The position numbers and the translations under genes were made by a program. The notes beneath the pieces were generated by a model. The model searched no databases. It had not been told where the DNA came from and worked only from the letters and a program-made list of their open reading frames with translations. 64,000 bases of DNA, from NCBI GenBank assembly GCA_964618895.1, contig CAZUDO010000063.1, forward strand, positions 1-64,000. Reading direction: 5' to 3'. The first letter of the stretch is position 1. Each line of letters starts with the position of its first letter. Source of the DNA: CAZUDO01 sp964618895. GTDB taxonomy: Bacteria; Desulfobacterota; Binatia; DP-6. Positions 8,013 through 16,007 of this stretch are shown in pieces.

Positions 8013-9313
8013 CGGACCTCCTGTGCGAGCGCCAGACGAGGCTCGGGTGCGAGCGTCGCCAGCACAGTGCAGGCGACGGGCGCCTGGCGCAGGTCGAAGT
8101 ACGGATTGATGGCGAGCGCGCGCGCCAGGTGCCGGGCGGCGCGCCGGTCGCGGCCGTGCCCCGCGGCGATCATGCCGGCGTGAAAGTGCAGCAGCGCGTC
8201 CTCGGTGCCGAGGCGAAGCGCCCGATGGGCCGCCCGCATGGCGGCGGCGTGCTGGCCGTTCTTGTAGAGCGCCCAGGCGAGCGCGTCGTCGGTGTAGATG
8301 TCGCCGCGGGTGGTCGCCTCCTGGCGGGCGAGGCGGAGCGCCTCGGGCAGGCGGCGGTCGTGGTCGGCGTAGAACAGCGCCAGCTGGCGGCCGTAGGTCG
8401 AGCCGGCGGCCTCGGCGACCCGGCCCATGTACTCGACCAGCGCGTACTGCGCTTCGGCGTCGGCCATCCGGCCGGCCGCGGCGTGCACGTCCCCCAGGGC
8501 CGCCACCATATCCGGAGCCGGCAGCTGCGCCACGGCGCGCGCGTACAGGGCCGCCGACTCGTCGAGCATGCCCTCGGCCGCACGCACACGCGCCAGGCCG
8601 GCCAGTGCCGGCGGATAGTCGGGGACGAGGTCGCGGGCGGCCGCGTACGCCTGCCCAGCCGGTGCGAGCGCGCCGGCGGCGAAGTGCTCGTGGCCGAGGT
8701 GGACGAGCGTCCAGGCGAGGCTCTCGGGATCGCGCGGGCTGCCGGCCCGGACGGCGGCCGCGAGCAGCTCGAGCGCCCCCTCGCGGTCGCCGAACAGCGA
8801 GCGCAGGAATGCGACCCGCGTGTACGCCGGCAGGCCCGGGCGCAGGTCGAGCAGACGCTGCGCCACGTCGACGGCGCGGTCGTAATCGCCGAGCTCGACG
8901 TAGGCGTCGGTGAGGGTGGCGTAGTTCCACCAATCGCGCGGCTCGCGCGCCCGCGCCGCCGCCGCCACCGCCTCTGCGCCGCGGAAGTCGTGCTGGCCGA
9001 GCAGCACCCACGCCCGCGTGCGCTCAGCCTCGTAGTGCGCCGGATCGAGCGCCAGCGCGTGCTCGACCGCCGCCATCGCCCGCCCGTAGTAGGCGGGATC
9101 CCCCGTTTCGCGCGCCTTCTGCATGAAGGCCGTGGCCAGGGTCACGTAGTGCTCGGGACGGTTCTCGCCCAGACGACGCTCGGCGGCCTCCAACGCCTGG
9201 TCGGCGCGCGACGGCGCCGCCGATGCGGGGGACCCGGGCACGAGGCCGGCGAGCGCCAGCACGAAGGCCAGCGCCCGGCCGGGTTTCCGTACGAGGTGCA
9301 CGGACGCGGTCAC
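8009..9313 (-). CDS. Exported TPR protein of the DUF4331 operon
   Basis: A 434-residue protein with a signal peptide (ALAFVLALAGLVPGSPASA) and TPR repeats over nearly all its length: YYGRAMAAVEHALALDPAHYEAE, WWNYATLTDAYVELGDYDRAV and further units. It is likely a periplasmic or secreted scaffold rather than an enzyme. The start is a GTG inside the stop of the DUF4331 gene (GAGTGACC), and its own stop overlaps the transporter ATG, so the three genes are translationally coupled. What it binds is unknown. Confidence 0.8.
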   Translation of the reverse strand: MTASVHLVRKPGRALAFVLALAGLVPGSPASAAPSRADQALEAAERRLGENRPEHYVTLATAFMQKARETGDPAYYGRAMAAVEHALALDPAHYEAERTRAWVLLGQHDFRGAEAVAAAARAREPRDWWNYATLTDAYVELGDYDRAVDVAQRLLDLRPGLPAYTRVAFLRSLFGDREGALELLAAAVRAGSPRDPESLAWTLVHLGHEHFAAGALAPAGQAYAAARDLVPDYPPALAGLARVRAAEGMLDESAALYARAVAQLPAPDMVAALGDVHAAAGRMADAEAQYALVEYMGRVAEAAGSTYGRQLALFYADHDRRLPEALRLARQEATTRGDIYTDDALAWALYKNGQHAAAMRAAHRALRLGTEDALLHFHAGMIAAGHGRDRRAARHLARALAINPYFDLRQAPVACTVLATLAPEPRLALAQEVR

Positions 9314-10827
9314 TCGCCCGGATCTCGATGCCGGCGATCGCGCCCGTCGAACGGGGTGGGAAGGAACGGGAACTCGGCGGTGATGCCCTGCTCCTGAACA
9401 CCGACACCGTCGCCGACGTAGTTCTGGAAATACGGCTCGCCGCCGGCGACGCGGACCACCAGGTCGGTCACGTCGTCGTTCGGCCGCCGGCCATTGGGGA
9501 AACCGGCCGGATCGGGGGTGGCGTTGCCGGCCGCATCGTGGGCGAAAGGCCCCAGGCGCTTGACGTTGGCGGCCAGAGTGGGTGGCGTCAGCAGGTTCAG
9601 GCGGAGCAGCTCGGAGTACCGCCCGTCGTTCACATCCTGATCCGCGTACTGGAGGAGCAGATGCACCACGTCGTTCCGGTCGCCCTTGGGGACCGGGACG
9701 CCGGACACCGCCTCGAGCGCGCCGGCCACGTCGAGGCGGCGGTAGAAGCGCAGGAACACGCTCTCGTCCTCCGGCTCGGTGGCGTTCCACAGGTCCTTGC
9801 TCCCGATCGCGATGATGAGCTCGTTCACCAACGGGTTCGCCATGCGCGACACCTGGATGAACTTCTTCTCGCCGCTCAGGAGCTCGCGCGGCGGCTTCCT
9901 CGGGTTGATCTTGGGCGCGCCGCGGCGGACGGTCTCCCGCTGTCGCATGGTGCTGGCGTACATGCCGATGGTGCCGGTGGCCTCGGTCGGCGCCTTGCCG
10001 TCGACGGTGAGGCGGGTCACCGGGATCTCGATCGCGATGGTGTTGATGTTGAAGCCACTGAAGTTGTTGACGCCGAAGGGGTTCGCGGTGTCGGCTGCGT
10101 CCTCGGCGGCGCTCTGCGCGGGCAGCCCGCGCCGGAGGTTCAGCGTATCGAAGACGGCGCCCAGGTCGATGGCGAAGGTCTCCGCGCGCTGGCCGGCGAA
10201 GACCCGGACGCCGGTCGCGTCGTCGGTGTAGATGCCCTGGCTGGCGAGTTGCGGGTAGTTCGGCATGGTGCGCGGGCCGATGTTGGAGGGGACGGTGAGC
10301 ATCTTCTTGCCGCCGAACAGCTCGGTGCGGTCGCACTTCCGTCCGTCTTTCCGGCAGTTTCGGACTTCGGTCACGGTGAAGCGCTGCTTCCGGGCCAGGC
10401 CGGGGGCGTCGAGGCGGTCGATCGGCGGCAGCGGCCCGCCGCCGAGCGTGGCCAGGAACTGGTCGGGGTTCTCGGTCTCGGTCTGGAACGCGAACTCGTA
10501 GTTGATGTCGTCGGCCGCGCCGTCGCGGTTGTGGTCGACGTGGAGGACATAGAGGACGTGGTCGTCGAAGGCGAAGTAGTTGGGGCCGGAGCCCGGCTCC
10601 TGTCCGGGCACCACGTTCATGATGAAAGCTACGCGACGCTCGGCGAGCGGGCGCGCCACGTTGGCGGCGTCGTAGCTCACGAAGGCGTACACGTCGGTGA
10701 TGTCCGCGCCCGGGTCGAGGGTCATGAGGGGCGCTTCGCGATGACTGGCCGCGCCTGCCGGGGTCGTCCCGAGCGTGAGGGCCAGCCCGGCCGCGGCCAG
10801 GCCGCGGCAGAGTCTCGTCGTCTGCAT
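9310..10827 (-). CDS. DUF4331 family exported protein
   Basis: A 505-residue protein. A signal peptide ends at TTPAGA and the mature protein starts ASHREAPLMTLDPGADITDVYAF, the hallmark DUF4331 N-terminus. Other family segments follow: YVLHVDHNRDGAADDINYEF, FAGQRAETFAIDLGAVFDTL, NINTIAIEIPVTRL and VSRMANPLVNELIIAIG. The start at 10827 is set by a good Shine-Dalgarno (GGAAGAG) and the signal peptide; an upstream in-frame start adds nothing sensible. DUF4331 proteins are secreted or outer-membrane associated with no known reaction. It is the first gene of an operon of metal transporters and an ECF sigma/anti-sigma pair. Confidence 0.9.
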   Translation of the reverse strand: MQTTRLCRGLAAAGLALTLGTTPAGAASHREAPLMTLDPGADITDVYAFVSYDAANVARPLAERRVAFIMNVVPGQEPGSGPNYFAFDDHVLYVLHVDHNRDGAADDINYEFAFQTETENPDQFLATLGGGPLPPIDRLDAPGLARKQRFTVTEVRNCRKDGRKCDRTELFGGKKMLTVPSNIGPRTMPNYPQLASQGIYTDDATGVRVFAGQRAETFAIDLGAVFDTLNLRRGLPAQSAAEDAADTANPFGVNNFSGFNINTIAIEIPVTRLTVDGKAPTEATGTIGMYASTMRQRETVRRGAPKINPRKPPRELLSGEKKFIQVSRMANPLVNELIIAIGSKDLWNATEPEDESVFLRFYRRLDVAGALEAVSGVPVPKGDRNDVVHLLLQYADQDVNDGRYSELLRLNLLTPPTLAANVKRLGPFAHDAAGNATPDPAGFPNGRRPNDDVTDLVVRVAGGEPYFQNYVGDGVGVQEQGITAEFPFLPTPFDGRDRRHRDPGE

Positions 10828-11000
10828 GGGTTCTCTTCCTTTCGTCCGTTGCCGGTTGCTGCGGGGCGCCCGCGTCACAGGACCCTACGGAGGCAGAGGC
10901 GCCGGTGGATGTCGCACCTGAGGGGGGTGCGTGCTACGAGCGCGCCAGAGATCCAGACGACGGGTCCCGCCCGTACATGCCTCCAGAGGAAGAGCATCCC

Positions 11001-11600
11001 GTGCCGTCGGCACACAGCCTGGCAGCCGTTCCACCCCGTCGGGAGGACCTCGGCGACCTGATCAGCCGCACGGCCCGGGGAGAGGAGTCCGCCCTGGCAG
11101 CCTTGTATGATCTCACCGCCGCACAGGTGAACGGCTTGGCGCTCCGCATCCTGAACGACCGGGGCGCGGCCGAGGAAGTGACCGGCGACGTGTACCTGCA
11201 GGTCTGGCGCCAGGCGGCACACTACGACGCCGACCGCGGCACGCCGCTCGCCTGGCTGCTCACGATCACGCGCAGCCGCGCCATCGACCGCCTGCGCAGT
11301 GGCGCCACGCAGCGCGCGCACACGGCACCGCTGCGGGCGGCCATCGCCTTGCCGTCGGCCGCGCCGGGGCCCGAGGACGAGTCGCATCTCAGCCAGCGCC
11401 GGCGCTTCGTGCAGCAGGCGCTGGTGCAGCTGCCCGCCGAGCAGCGCCGCGCCATCGAGCTGGCCTACTTCGGCGGGCAGAGCCATAGTGAGATCGCGGC
11501 CACGCTCGGCGAGCCGCTCGGCACCGTGAAGACGCGCGTCCGCCTCGGCATGCGGCGGCTGCGCGACGCGCTCGGCGCCGCCGGGAAGGACGCCTTCTGA
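11001..11600 (+). CDS. ECF sigma factor (partner of ChrR-like anti-sigma)
   Basis: A 199-residue group 4 sigma factor. Region 2 reads EESALAALYDLTAAQVNGLALRI, then GAAEEVTGDVYLQVWRQAAHYD; region 4 reads LPAEQRRAIELAYFGGQSHSEIA and PLGTVKTRVRLGMRRLR. The GTG at 11001 has a Shine-Dalgarno (GAGGAAGAG) just upstream; an ATG at 10979 lacks one. It overlaps the downstream anti-sigma gene by one base (TGATG). It is transcribed away from the DUF4331 operon, which carries a second sigma/anti-sigma pair, so one 7-kb locus has two. Confidence 0.9.
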   Translation: MPSAHSLAAVPPRREDLGDLISRTARGEESALAALYDLTAAQVNGLALRILNDRGAAEEVTGDVYLQVWRQAAHYDADRGTPLAWLLTITRSRAIDRLRSGATQRAHTAPLRAAIALPSAAPGPEDESHLSQRRRFVQQALVQLPAEQRRAIELAYFGGQSHSEIAATLGEPLGTVKTRVRLGMRRLRDALGAAGKDAF

Positions 11601-12172
11601 TGCACACCACACTCACCGAACCCCTGCGCGAGCGCGCGGCCCTGTACGCCCTGGACGCCCTGGCGCCGGGCGAGCGTCACGAATTCGAGCAGCATCTGGC
11701 CGGCGGGTGCGCGGTGTGTGCGTCCGAAGTGGACTCGCTCAGCGCGGTGGCGGGCAATCTCGCGCTGGCGGCCGAGCCGGTCGCACCCTCGCCCGCCGTG
11801 CGCGCCCGGGTGCTCGCCGAGGCCACGCGCCCGCAGCAGGCCACGGCCGATGCCTTCCCGCTCGTGCTGCAGGACGAGGGCACGTGGACCGAGATCGCCG
11901 CCGGCGCGCACCGCAAGATGCTCCTCGGCACGGAGACCCGGGGCGCCCTCAGCTACCTCATCCGCATGCAGCCGCGCGCGCGCGTGGGCCGGCACGTCCA
12001 CGATTCGATCGAGCACTGCTACGTCGTCTCCGGCGACGCGTACATCAACGGGCGGCATCTGTTCGCCGGCGACTTCACGGCGGCCCTCGTCGGCAGCACG
12101 CACGACGAGAGCACCACCGACGGCGGCTGCGTCCTCCTGCTCGTCGAGAGCCGGCCCGGGTTCTCGGCGTAG
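11600..12172 (+). CDS. ChrR-type zinc-finger/cupin anti-sigma factor
   Basis: A 190-residue protein. Residues about 1-60 hold a zinc anti-sigma motif, EFEQHLAGGCAVCASEVDSL (His, then Cys-x2-Cys), typical of ZAS proteins that clamp an ECF sigma factor. Residues about 90-185 are a ChrR-like cupin with GRHVHDSIEHCYVVSGDAYI and FTAALVGSTHDESTT. In ChrR the cupin senses singlet oxygen or peroxides and releases the sigma factor. The sensed signal here is not known. It overlaps the upstream sigma gene by one base. Confidence 0.85.
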   Translation: MHTTLTEPLRERAALYALDALAPGERHEFEQHLAGGCAVCASEVDSLSAVAGNLALAAEPVAPSPAVRARVLAEATRPQQATADAFPLVLQDEGTWTEIAAGAHRKMLLGTETRGALSYLIRMQPRARVGRHVHDSIEHCYVVSGDAYINGRHLFAGDFTAALVGSTHDESTTDGGCVLLLVESRPGFSA

Positions 12173-12233
12173 GGGTTACCGCCGCCGACTGCCGGCGAGA
12201 TCCGGCGACGCCGGGCGTCCGTAGTCGTCGGTG

Positions 12234-13067
12234 ATGGACGGCTTCGATCTCGACAGCTACGTGGCGCGCTCCCGGGCACTCGATCTGACCGGGATCCACT
12301 GGGAGGCGGTGCCGGACCATCCGCTGCCGCCGGAGGCACTGCGGACGCTCCGCTACATGCAGGACATCGAGAGCCACACCGTCATCTACCTCCGTACGCT
12401 GCTGGCGACGCGCGCGGTGGACGATCCCGAGGTGGCGACGTTCTTCGCCTGCTGGCTGTACGAGGAGACTTCTCACGGCCGGGCGCTGGCGCGCTTCCTC
12501 GCCGCGGCGGGGGCGGCCATTGTCACGCGACCGCGGTCGCAGGTAAGCGTCGGGCAGCGGCTGGAAGCGGCCGCCACCGCGCTGCTCGCCAAGGCATGGC
12601 CCGACTTCGTGGCCGTGCACATGACCTGGGGCGCCATCAACGAGCTCACCACCTTGACCGGATACCGGAGGCTGGCCGCGGTGGCTGGCCATCCGGTGCT
12701 GACCGAGCTGCTGGGCCGCATCATGCGCGACGAGTCCCGGCATTTTCTCTTCTACTTCCACCAGGCCCGCGCCCGGCTGGCGCGGCCGCGCACCGCCCGG
12801 CTGGCGCGGCTGCTCGTCGATCGTTTCTGGGCGCCGGTCGGCAGTGGCGTGCAGCCGGCCGGGGAGACGCGCGCGCTGGCGCGCTACCTGTTCGACGGCA
12901 CCGACGGCCGGGCGGCGGCGCGCAAGGTGGATGCGACCATTCGCGAGCTGCCGGGGTTCCAGGACGTACCGCTCCTCGACGCCTGGATCGAGCGCGCGGT
13001 CCACGGCGGCCGCCCGCCGAGACCGCGGGCTCAGAACCGCCAGCTGAGCCCCGCCCGTACGCGATAG
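12234..13067 (+). CDS. Ferritin-fold di-iron protein (acyl-ACP desaturase-like)
   Basis: A 277-residue helical protein with four-helix-bundle di-iron ligands: E46 in DIESHT, E77-E78-x-x-H81 (EETSHG), E137 (INELTT) and D166-E167-x-x-H170 (DESRHF). Spacing and motif style match plant-type acyl-ACP desaturases and related ferritin-like oxygenases. The ATG at 12234 is used; a GTG just before it is an alternative start. The last 37 bases overlap the convergent barrel-protein gene. Substrate is not deducible. It lies about 60 bases after the ChrR-like gene on the same strand and could belong to that stress regulon. Confidence 0.7.
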   Translation: MDGFDLDSYVARSRALDLTGIHWEAVPDHPLPPEALRTLRYMQDIESHTVIYLRTLLATRAVDDPEVATFFACWLYEETSHGRALARFLAAAGAAIVTRPRSQVSVGQRLEAAATALLAKAWPDFVAVHMTWGAINELTTLTGYRRLAAVAGHPVLTELLGRIMRDESRHFLFYFHQARARLARPRTARLARLLVDRFWAPVGSGVQPAGETRALARYLFDGTDGRAAARKVDATIRELPGFQDVPLLDAWIERAVHGGRPPRPRAQNRQLSPARTR

Positions 13068-13996
13068 TCCGGCATGATCTGCAGCCCCGTGTCGTGCTGG
13101 AGCACGGGCAGATCCACCCCCGCCTCGGCGGCCAGGTTCGTTCGCCACGTGAACGCGATGCGCGGGCCGAGGAAGAGCGCCGTGATCGCCGTGTCGTCGA
13201 GCTGGCGGCCCTGCTGCTGGTCGTTGCCCTTGATTTCCCCGGAGAACACCGCCTGCAGACCGAGGGAGTACTCGTGCGTGGCGAGCGCGAACACGCCCGG
13301 CCCGGCGCTCCACATGAGGTCGTTGGCGTAACGGTAGTCGAAGGCGCCGACCGTCCGGATGGCGTACTGGCCGCTCGCCGTGACGTACAGCCGGTCCCAG
13401 CTCCAGAAGAGCTGCGCCCCCACGATGCCGTCGACGGATCCCGATCCGAGCGCCAGGTCGTGGCCGTGGACGCCACTGCCGCCGGACTCGGCGTGGTCGG
13501 CGTCCTCCTCCGCCAGCGGGCTCGGGTTCCCGCTCGGCAGCTCGAGGCCCCCGAGCACCGAGAAGCGGAACACGCTGTGCGCGGTCACGACGTGATGCAC
13601 CAGGATCTGGCCGAGGAGCGACAGGTCCCCGAAGCCCGACACGGCGCCCTGGACGACACGGCCGCCCTCGAGCCGCCGGAAGTGCCGCGTGATCACCGGC
13701 AGATTCAGCTGTGCCGTCAGGCGCGGCGTGAAGGTGTAGCCGGCGACGAGCTGCGTGATCGAGCTGTTGATGCGCTCGCCGGCCGGATTGGGCACCTGGT
13801 CCCCGTCCCGTCGCAGGGTGCCGAAGTGCGTGAACTGCTCGGCCACGGCGACCCATGGCCCGGGCTGGCTCAGGCGCGCGTCGGTGGCGGTGTAGACGGC
13901 GCAGACGTCGCACGCAGATGCAGGCTCGCTCGCGGCCACGATGGCCGCCAGCATCAGGGCGATCCGGCGCCCCGACGCACGATGTGGTCGTTCCAT
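13031..13996 (-). CDS. Outer-membrane beta-barrel protein (MetA-pathway-like)
   Basis: A 321-residue exported protein: a signal peptide to about residue 28 and a mature start CDVCAVYTA. Amphipathic beta strands alternate throughout (ITQLVAGYTFTPRLTAQLNL, FRFSVLGGLELPSG, GIVGAQLFWSWDRLYVTASG) and the protein ends in the aromatic WRF, a barrel-assembly signal. It resembles transporter proteins annotated with the MetA-pathway-of-phenol-degradation domain. Cargo is unknown. It sits 78 bases downstream of a Cys-rich exported protein gene on the same strand, likely one transcript. Confidence 0.65.
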   Translation of the reverse strand: MERPHRASGRRIALMLAAIVAASEPASACDVCAVYTATDARLSQPGPWVAVAEQFTHFGTLRRDGDQVPNPAGERINSSITQLVAGYTFTPRLTAQLNLPVITRHFRRLEGGRVVQGAVSGFGDLSLLGQILVHHVVTAHSVFRFSVLGGLELPSGNPSPLAEEDADHAESGGSGVHGHDLALGSGSVDGIVGAQLFWSWDRLYVTASGQYAIRTVGAFDYRYANDLMWSAGPGVFALATHEYSLGLQAVFSGEIKGNDQQQGRQLDDTAITALFLGPRIAFTWRTNLAAEAGVDLPVLQHDTGLQIMPDYRVRAGLSWRF

Positions 13997-14074
13997 GAAG
14001 ACACGTCTCCCCTGTAGATGGCAGGCGCCGGACGGACGTCGTCCCTCCGGCGCGTTCCGATCGTCGTGCCAGGA

Positions 14075-14452
14075 TCAGCCGCGAACGACTCGGGGGGGAT
14101 CGGTGGGCGGCTCGGCTGCCCCGCGCGTGGGGCGGTGCCCGGCGGCCGGCGCGCCGCACAACTGCGCGAGCGCGGGGGGCAGCATGCGCTGCTCCTCGAG
14201 CGTCACACCCAGCGTGACCGGCGCATCGGTGACCGCGTCGTGACCGCAGGCGCTGCGCAGGCAGACGGTGTCGCTCGGCGTCACCGGCGCGCGGTGGCAG
14301 CCGAGCTTGCGGGCGCCGGGGGCCTCGTCCGCGCGCCGGGCGTGCATCGGGCAGCCGGGCGGGCACTCGACGCAGCCGCGCGGGAAGCTCGGCGAAATGC
14401 TGGCGAGCAACGCCAGCATCATCACCAGCGCACAAAGCCGGCGCGGTCGCAT
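14075..14452 (-). CDS. Small Cys-rich exported protein
   Basis: A 125-residue protein with a short signal peptide (RLCALVMMLALLASISPSF) and cysteines grouped as CVECPPGCPMH, LGCHRA, VCLRSACGH and LCG. This suggests disulfides or metal binding in the periplasm. No known family comes to mind. It is upstream of the barrel-protein gene on the same strand, and a metal-related pair is a reasonable guess given the neighbouring DUF4331/NicO locus. The ATG at 14452 is chosen because it begins the hydrophobic signal; in-frame extensions further upstream run through the divergent cytochrome gene. Confidence 0.55.
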   Translation of the reverse strand: MRPRRLCALVMMLALLASISPSFPRGCVECPPGCPMHARRADEAPGARKLGCHRAPVTPSDTVCLRSACGHDAVTDAPVTLGVTLEEQRMLPPALAQLCGAPAAGHRPTRGAAEPPTDPPRVVRG

Positions 14453-14533
14453 GCCGGCGGGTTGGGTACCATCCGGGCGCCGGGGGGCGCAAGGCGGGAT
14501 TCCGGAACTTCTGTGATAGGCACGCCAACCGTC

Positions 14534-15406
14534 ATGACCAGACTTTTGGCGTCCCTCGCCGTCCTGACATGCTTCGCCTGCCGCGATCCGCAGCCGCCCG
14601 CGTCCCCGACCGCGTCGCCCCCGCTCGCCAAGCCCGGTCTGCGCATCTCCATGGCCGCGTTGCACGACGCCGGCGGCGTCCCGCCCGGCTGGAAGCTGAC
14701 GCCGCCCCCGGGCGACCCGGACGCGGGCCAGCGCGCCTTCGTCGACCTCGGCTGCGACTCGTGTCACCTGGTGCGCGCGGACCTCGCCGCCGCACCGCCC
14801 GACACCGAGCAGAAAGGCCCGGAGCTGACCACCATGGGTGGCCACCATCCGCCGGAGTATTTTCTGGAGTCGATCCTCACCCCGGACGCCGTGCTGATAG
14901 AGGGTCCCGGGTACATCGGCGACGACGGGCGCTCCACCATGCCGTCGTATCCCGACCTGACGGTGACGCAGCTCGCCGATCTGGTCGCCTACCTGCAGAC
15001 GCTCACCGGCCCCGGCGGCGGGTCGGCGAAACGGCGCGGACCGATCGGCCTCGCGCAACGCCCTACCCCACCCAAGACGAGAGCGGGCGTGTTCTACGTC
15101 CAGACCTACGATGCCAAGCCGGGCCGGCTCGCCGACCTGGAGGCCTGGTTCCACGACCCGGGCCGGGCCGCATTCCTCGCCGTCCCGGGCCTGGTGTCAA
15201 TCGACACCTACGTCGACAACACGCGTCCGGGGCCGGGCATGATCGCGATGTTCGGCTTCGCCGACGACGCGGCGCTGTCGCGCTTCATGCAGGACCCCGC
15301 CGCCACGGCGCTCAAGGACAAGGTCGACGAGTTCTCCGGGGCGCACGGGCACCAGATCTTCCGCACGCCGCCGGTGTACCGGGTGGAGAGCCTGTCGACG
15401 CCCTAG
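14534..15406 (+). CDS. Lipoprotein cytochrome c with C-terminal ABM/Dabb-like domain
   Basis: A 290-residue protein. The N-terminus looks like a lipoprotein signal (LAVLTCFAC). A class I cytochrome c domain covers about residues 60-155 with C74-D-S-C77-H78 as the haem site and M136 in STMPSYPD as likely distal ligand. After a linker, residues about 185-285 form a ferredoxin-like ABM/Dabb-type domain (VFYVQTYDAKPGRLADLEAW, then FGFADDAALSRFMQDPA). The fusion suggests electron transfer linked to a small-molecule-binding partner domain, but no reaction can be assigned. It is divergent from the Cys-rich gene at its left. Confidence 0.75.
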   Translation: MTRLLASLAVLTCFACRDPQPPASPTASPPLAKPGLRISMAALHDAGGVPPGWKLTPPPGDPDAGQRAFVDLGCDSCHLVRADLAAAPPDTEQKGPELTTMGGHHPPEYFLESILTPDAVLIEGPGYIGDDGRSTMPSYPDLTVTQLADLVAYLQTLTGPGGGSAKRRGPIGLAQRPTPPKTRAGVFYVQTYDAKPGRLADLEAWFHDPGRAAFLAVPGLVSIDTYVDNTRPGPGMIAMFGFADDAALSRFMQDPAATALKDKVDEFSGAHGHQIFRTPPVYRVESLSTP

Positions 15407-15963
15407 CGGATCCAGGGCCAGCCGCCGCCCACGTCGCAGTCGCTCGGAATGCGCACGCGGCGGGACGACACGCTCTTCCGGGTCAGCTTCACGCCGTTGA
15501 AGAAGTCGTCGTCGCCGACGATGAGCGCCAGCGGCCGGCACACCGGGTCGTTCACGAACATCGCCGACAGGTCGATTCCCTGCAGCACGAACCGCACGCC
15601 CCAGCTGCCGTCGGTGTGCCGCATGAGCCGGAGCATGCGGATGCCCCGCTCCGGCGCGGGCTTGGCGACGTACGAGTACACCCGCTGGTTGCGGGTGGTG
15701 AGCTTCCCCGCTGCCAGGCGGAAGTTCTCCTCTCCAATGGACAGCAGCAGCGGCTCCTGGTCGGGGAAGATGCCGTTGGTGTCGGGGTAGAGATCGAACT
15801 GCCAGCGGGACGCCTTGAGGATGCCGTTCCCGGTCTCGAGATCGAGCTTGCCGCGGCCCGGGTTGACGGTGAGGATGCCGTGGAAGATGGGCTCCGTGAT
15901 CGAAACCTGCGCGCCGACGGTGGACGCCACGAGCACGCACACGGCAAGCACGAGTCCATGCAT
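15403..15963 (-). CDS. Exported protein of unknown function
   Basis: A 186-residue protein with a signal peptide (GLVLAVCVLVASTVGA). The mature part has repeated beta-strand features (KLDLETGNGILKASRWQFDL, EPLLLSIGEENFRLAAGKL) and two late cysteines. I recognise no family. The ATG at 15963 has AGGATGG six bases upstream; another in-frame ATG at 15972 is equally close to the signal. Its stop overlaps the convergent cytochrome gene by four bases. Confidence 0.55.
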   Translation of the reverse strand: MHGLVLAVCVLVASTVGAQVSITEPIFHGILTVNPGRGKLDLETGNGILKASRWQFDLYPDTNGIFPDQEPLLLSIGEENFRLAAGKLTTRNQRVYSYVAKPAPERGIRMLRLMRHTDGSWGVRFVLQGIDLSAMFVNDPVCRPLALIVGDDDFFNGVKLTRKSVSSRRVRIPSDCDVGGGWPWIR

Positions 15964-16007
15964 CGTCGCCATCCTAGCGGGTTCGCATTTCCCAGACCAG
16001 CCCCGAC

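Noticed and set aside
8013..9011. N-terminal extension of the 6609-8012 transporter frame upstream of its ATG
   Set aside because: The extension is Arg/Gly/Ala-rich shadow of the TPR gene. The ATG at 8012 begins a proper signal peptide and overlaps the TPR stop.
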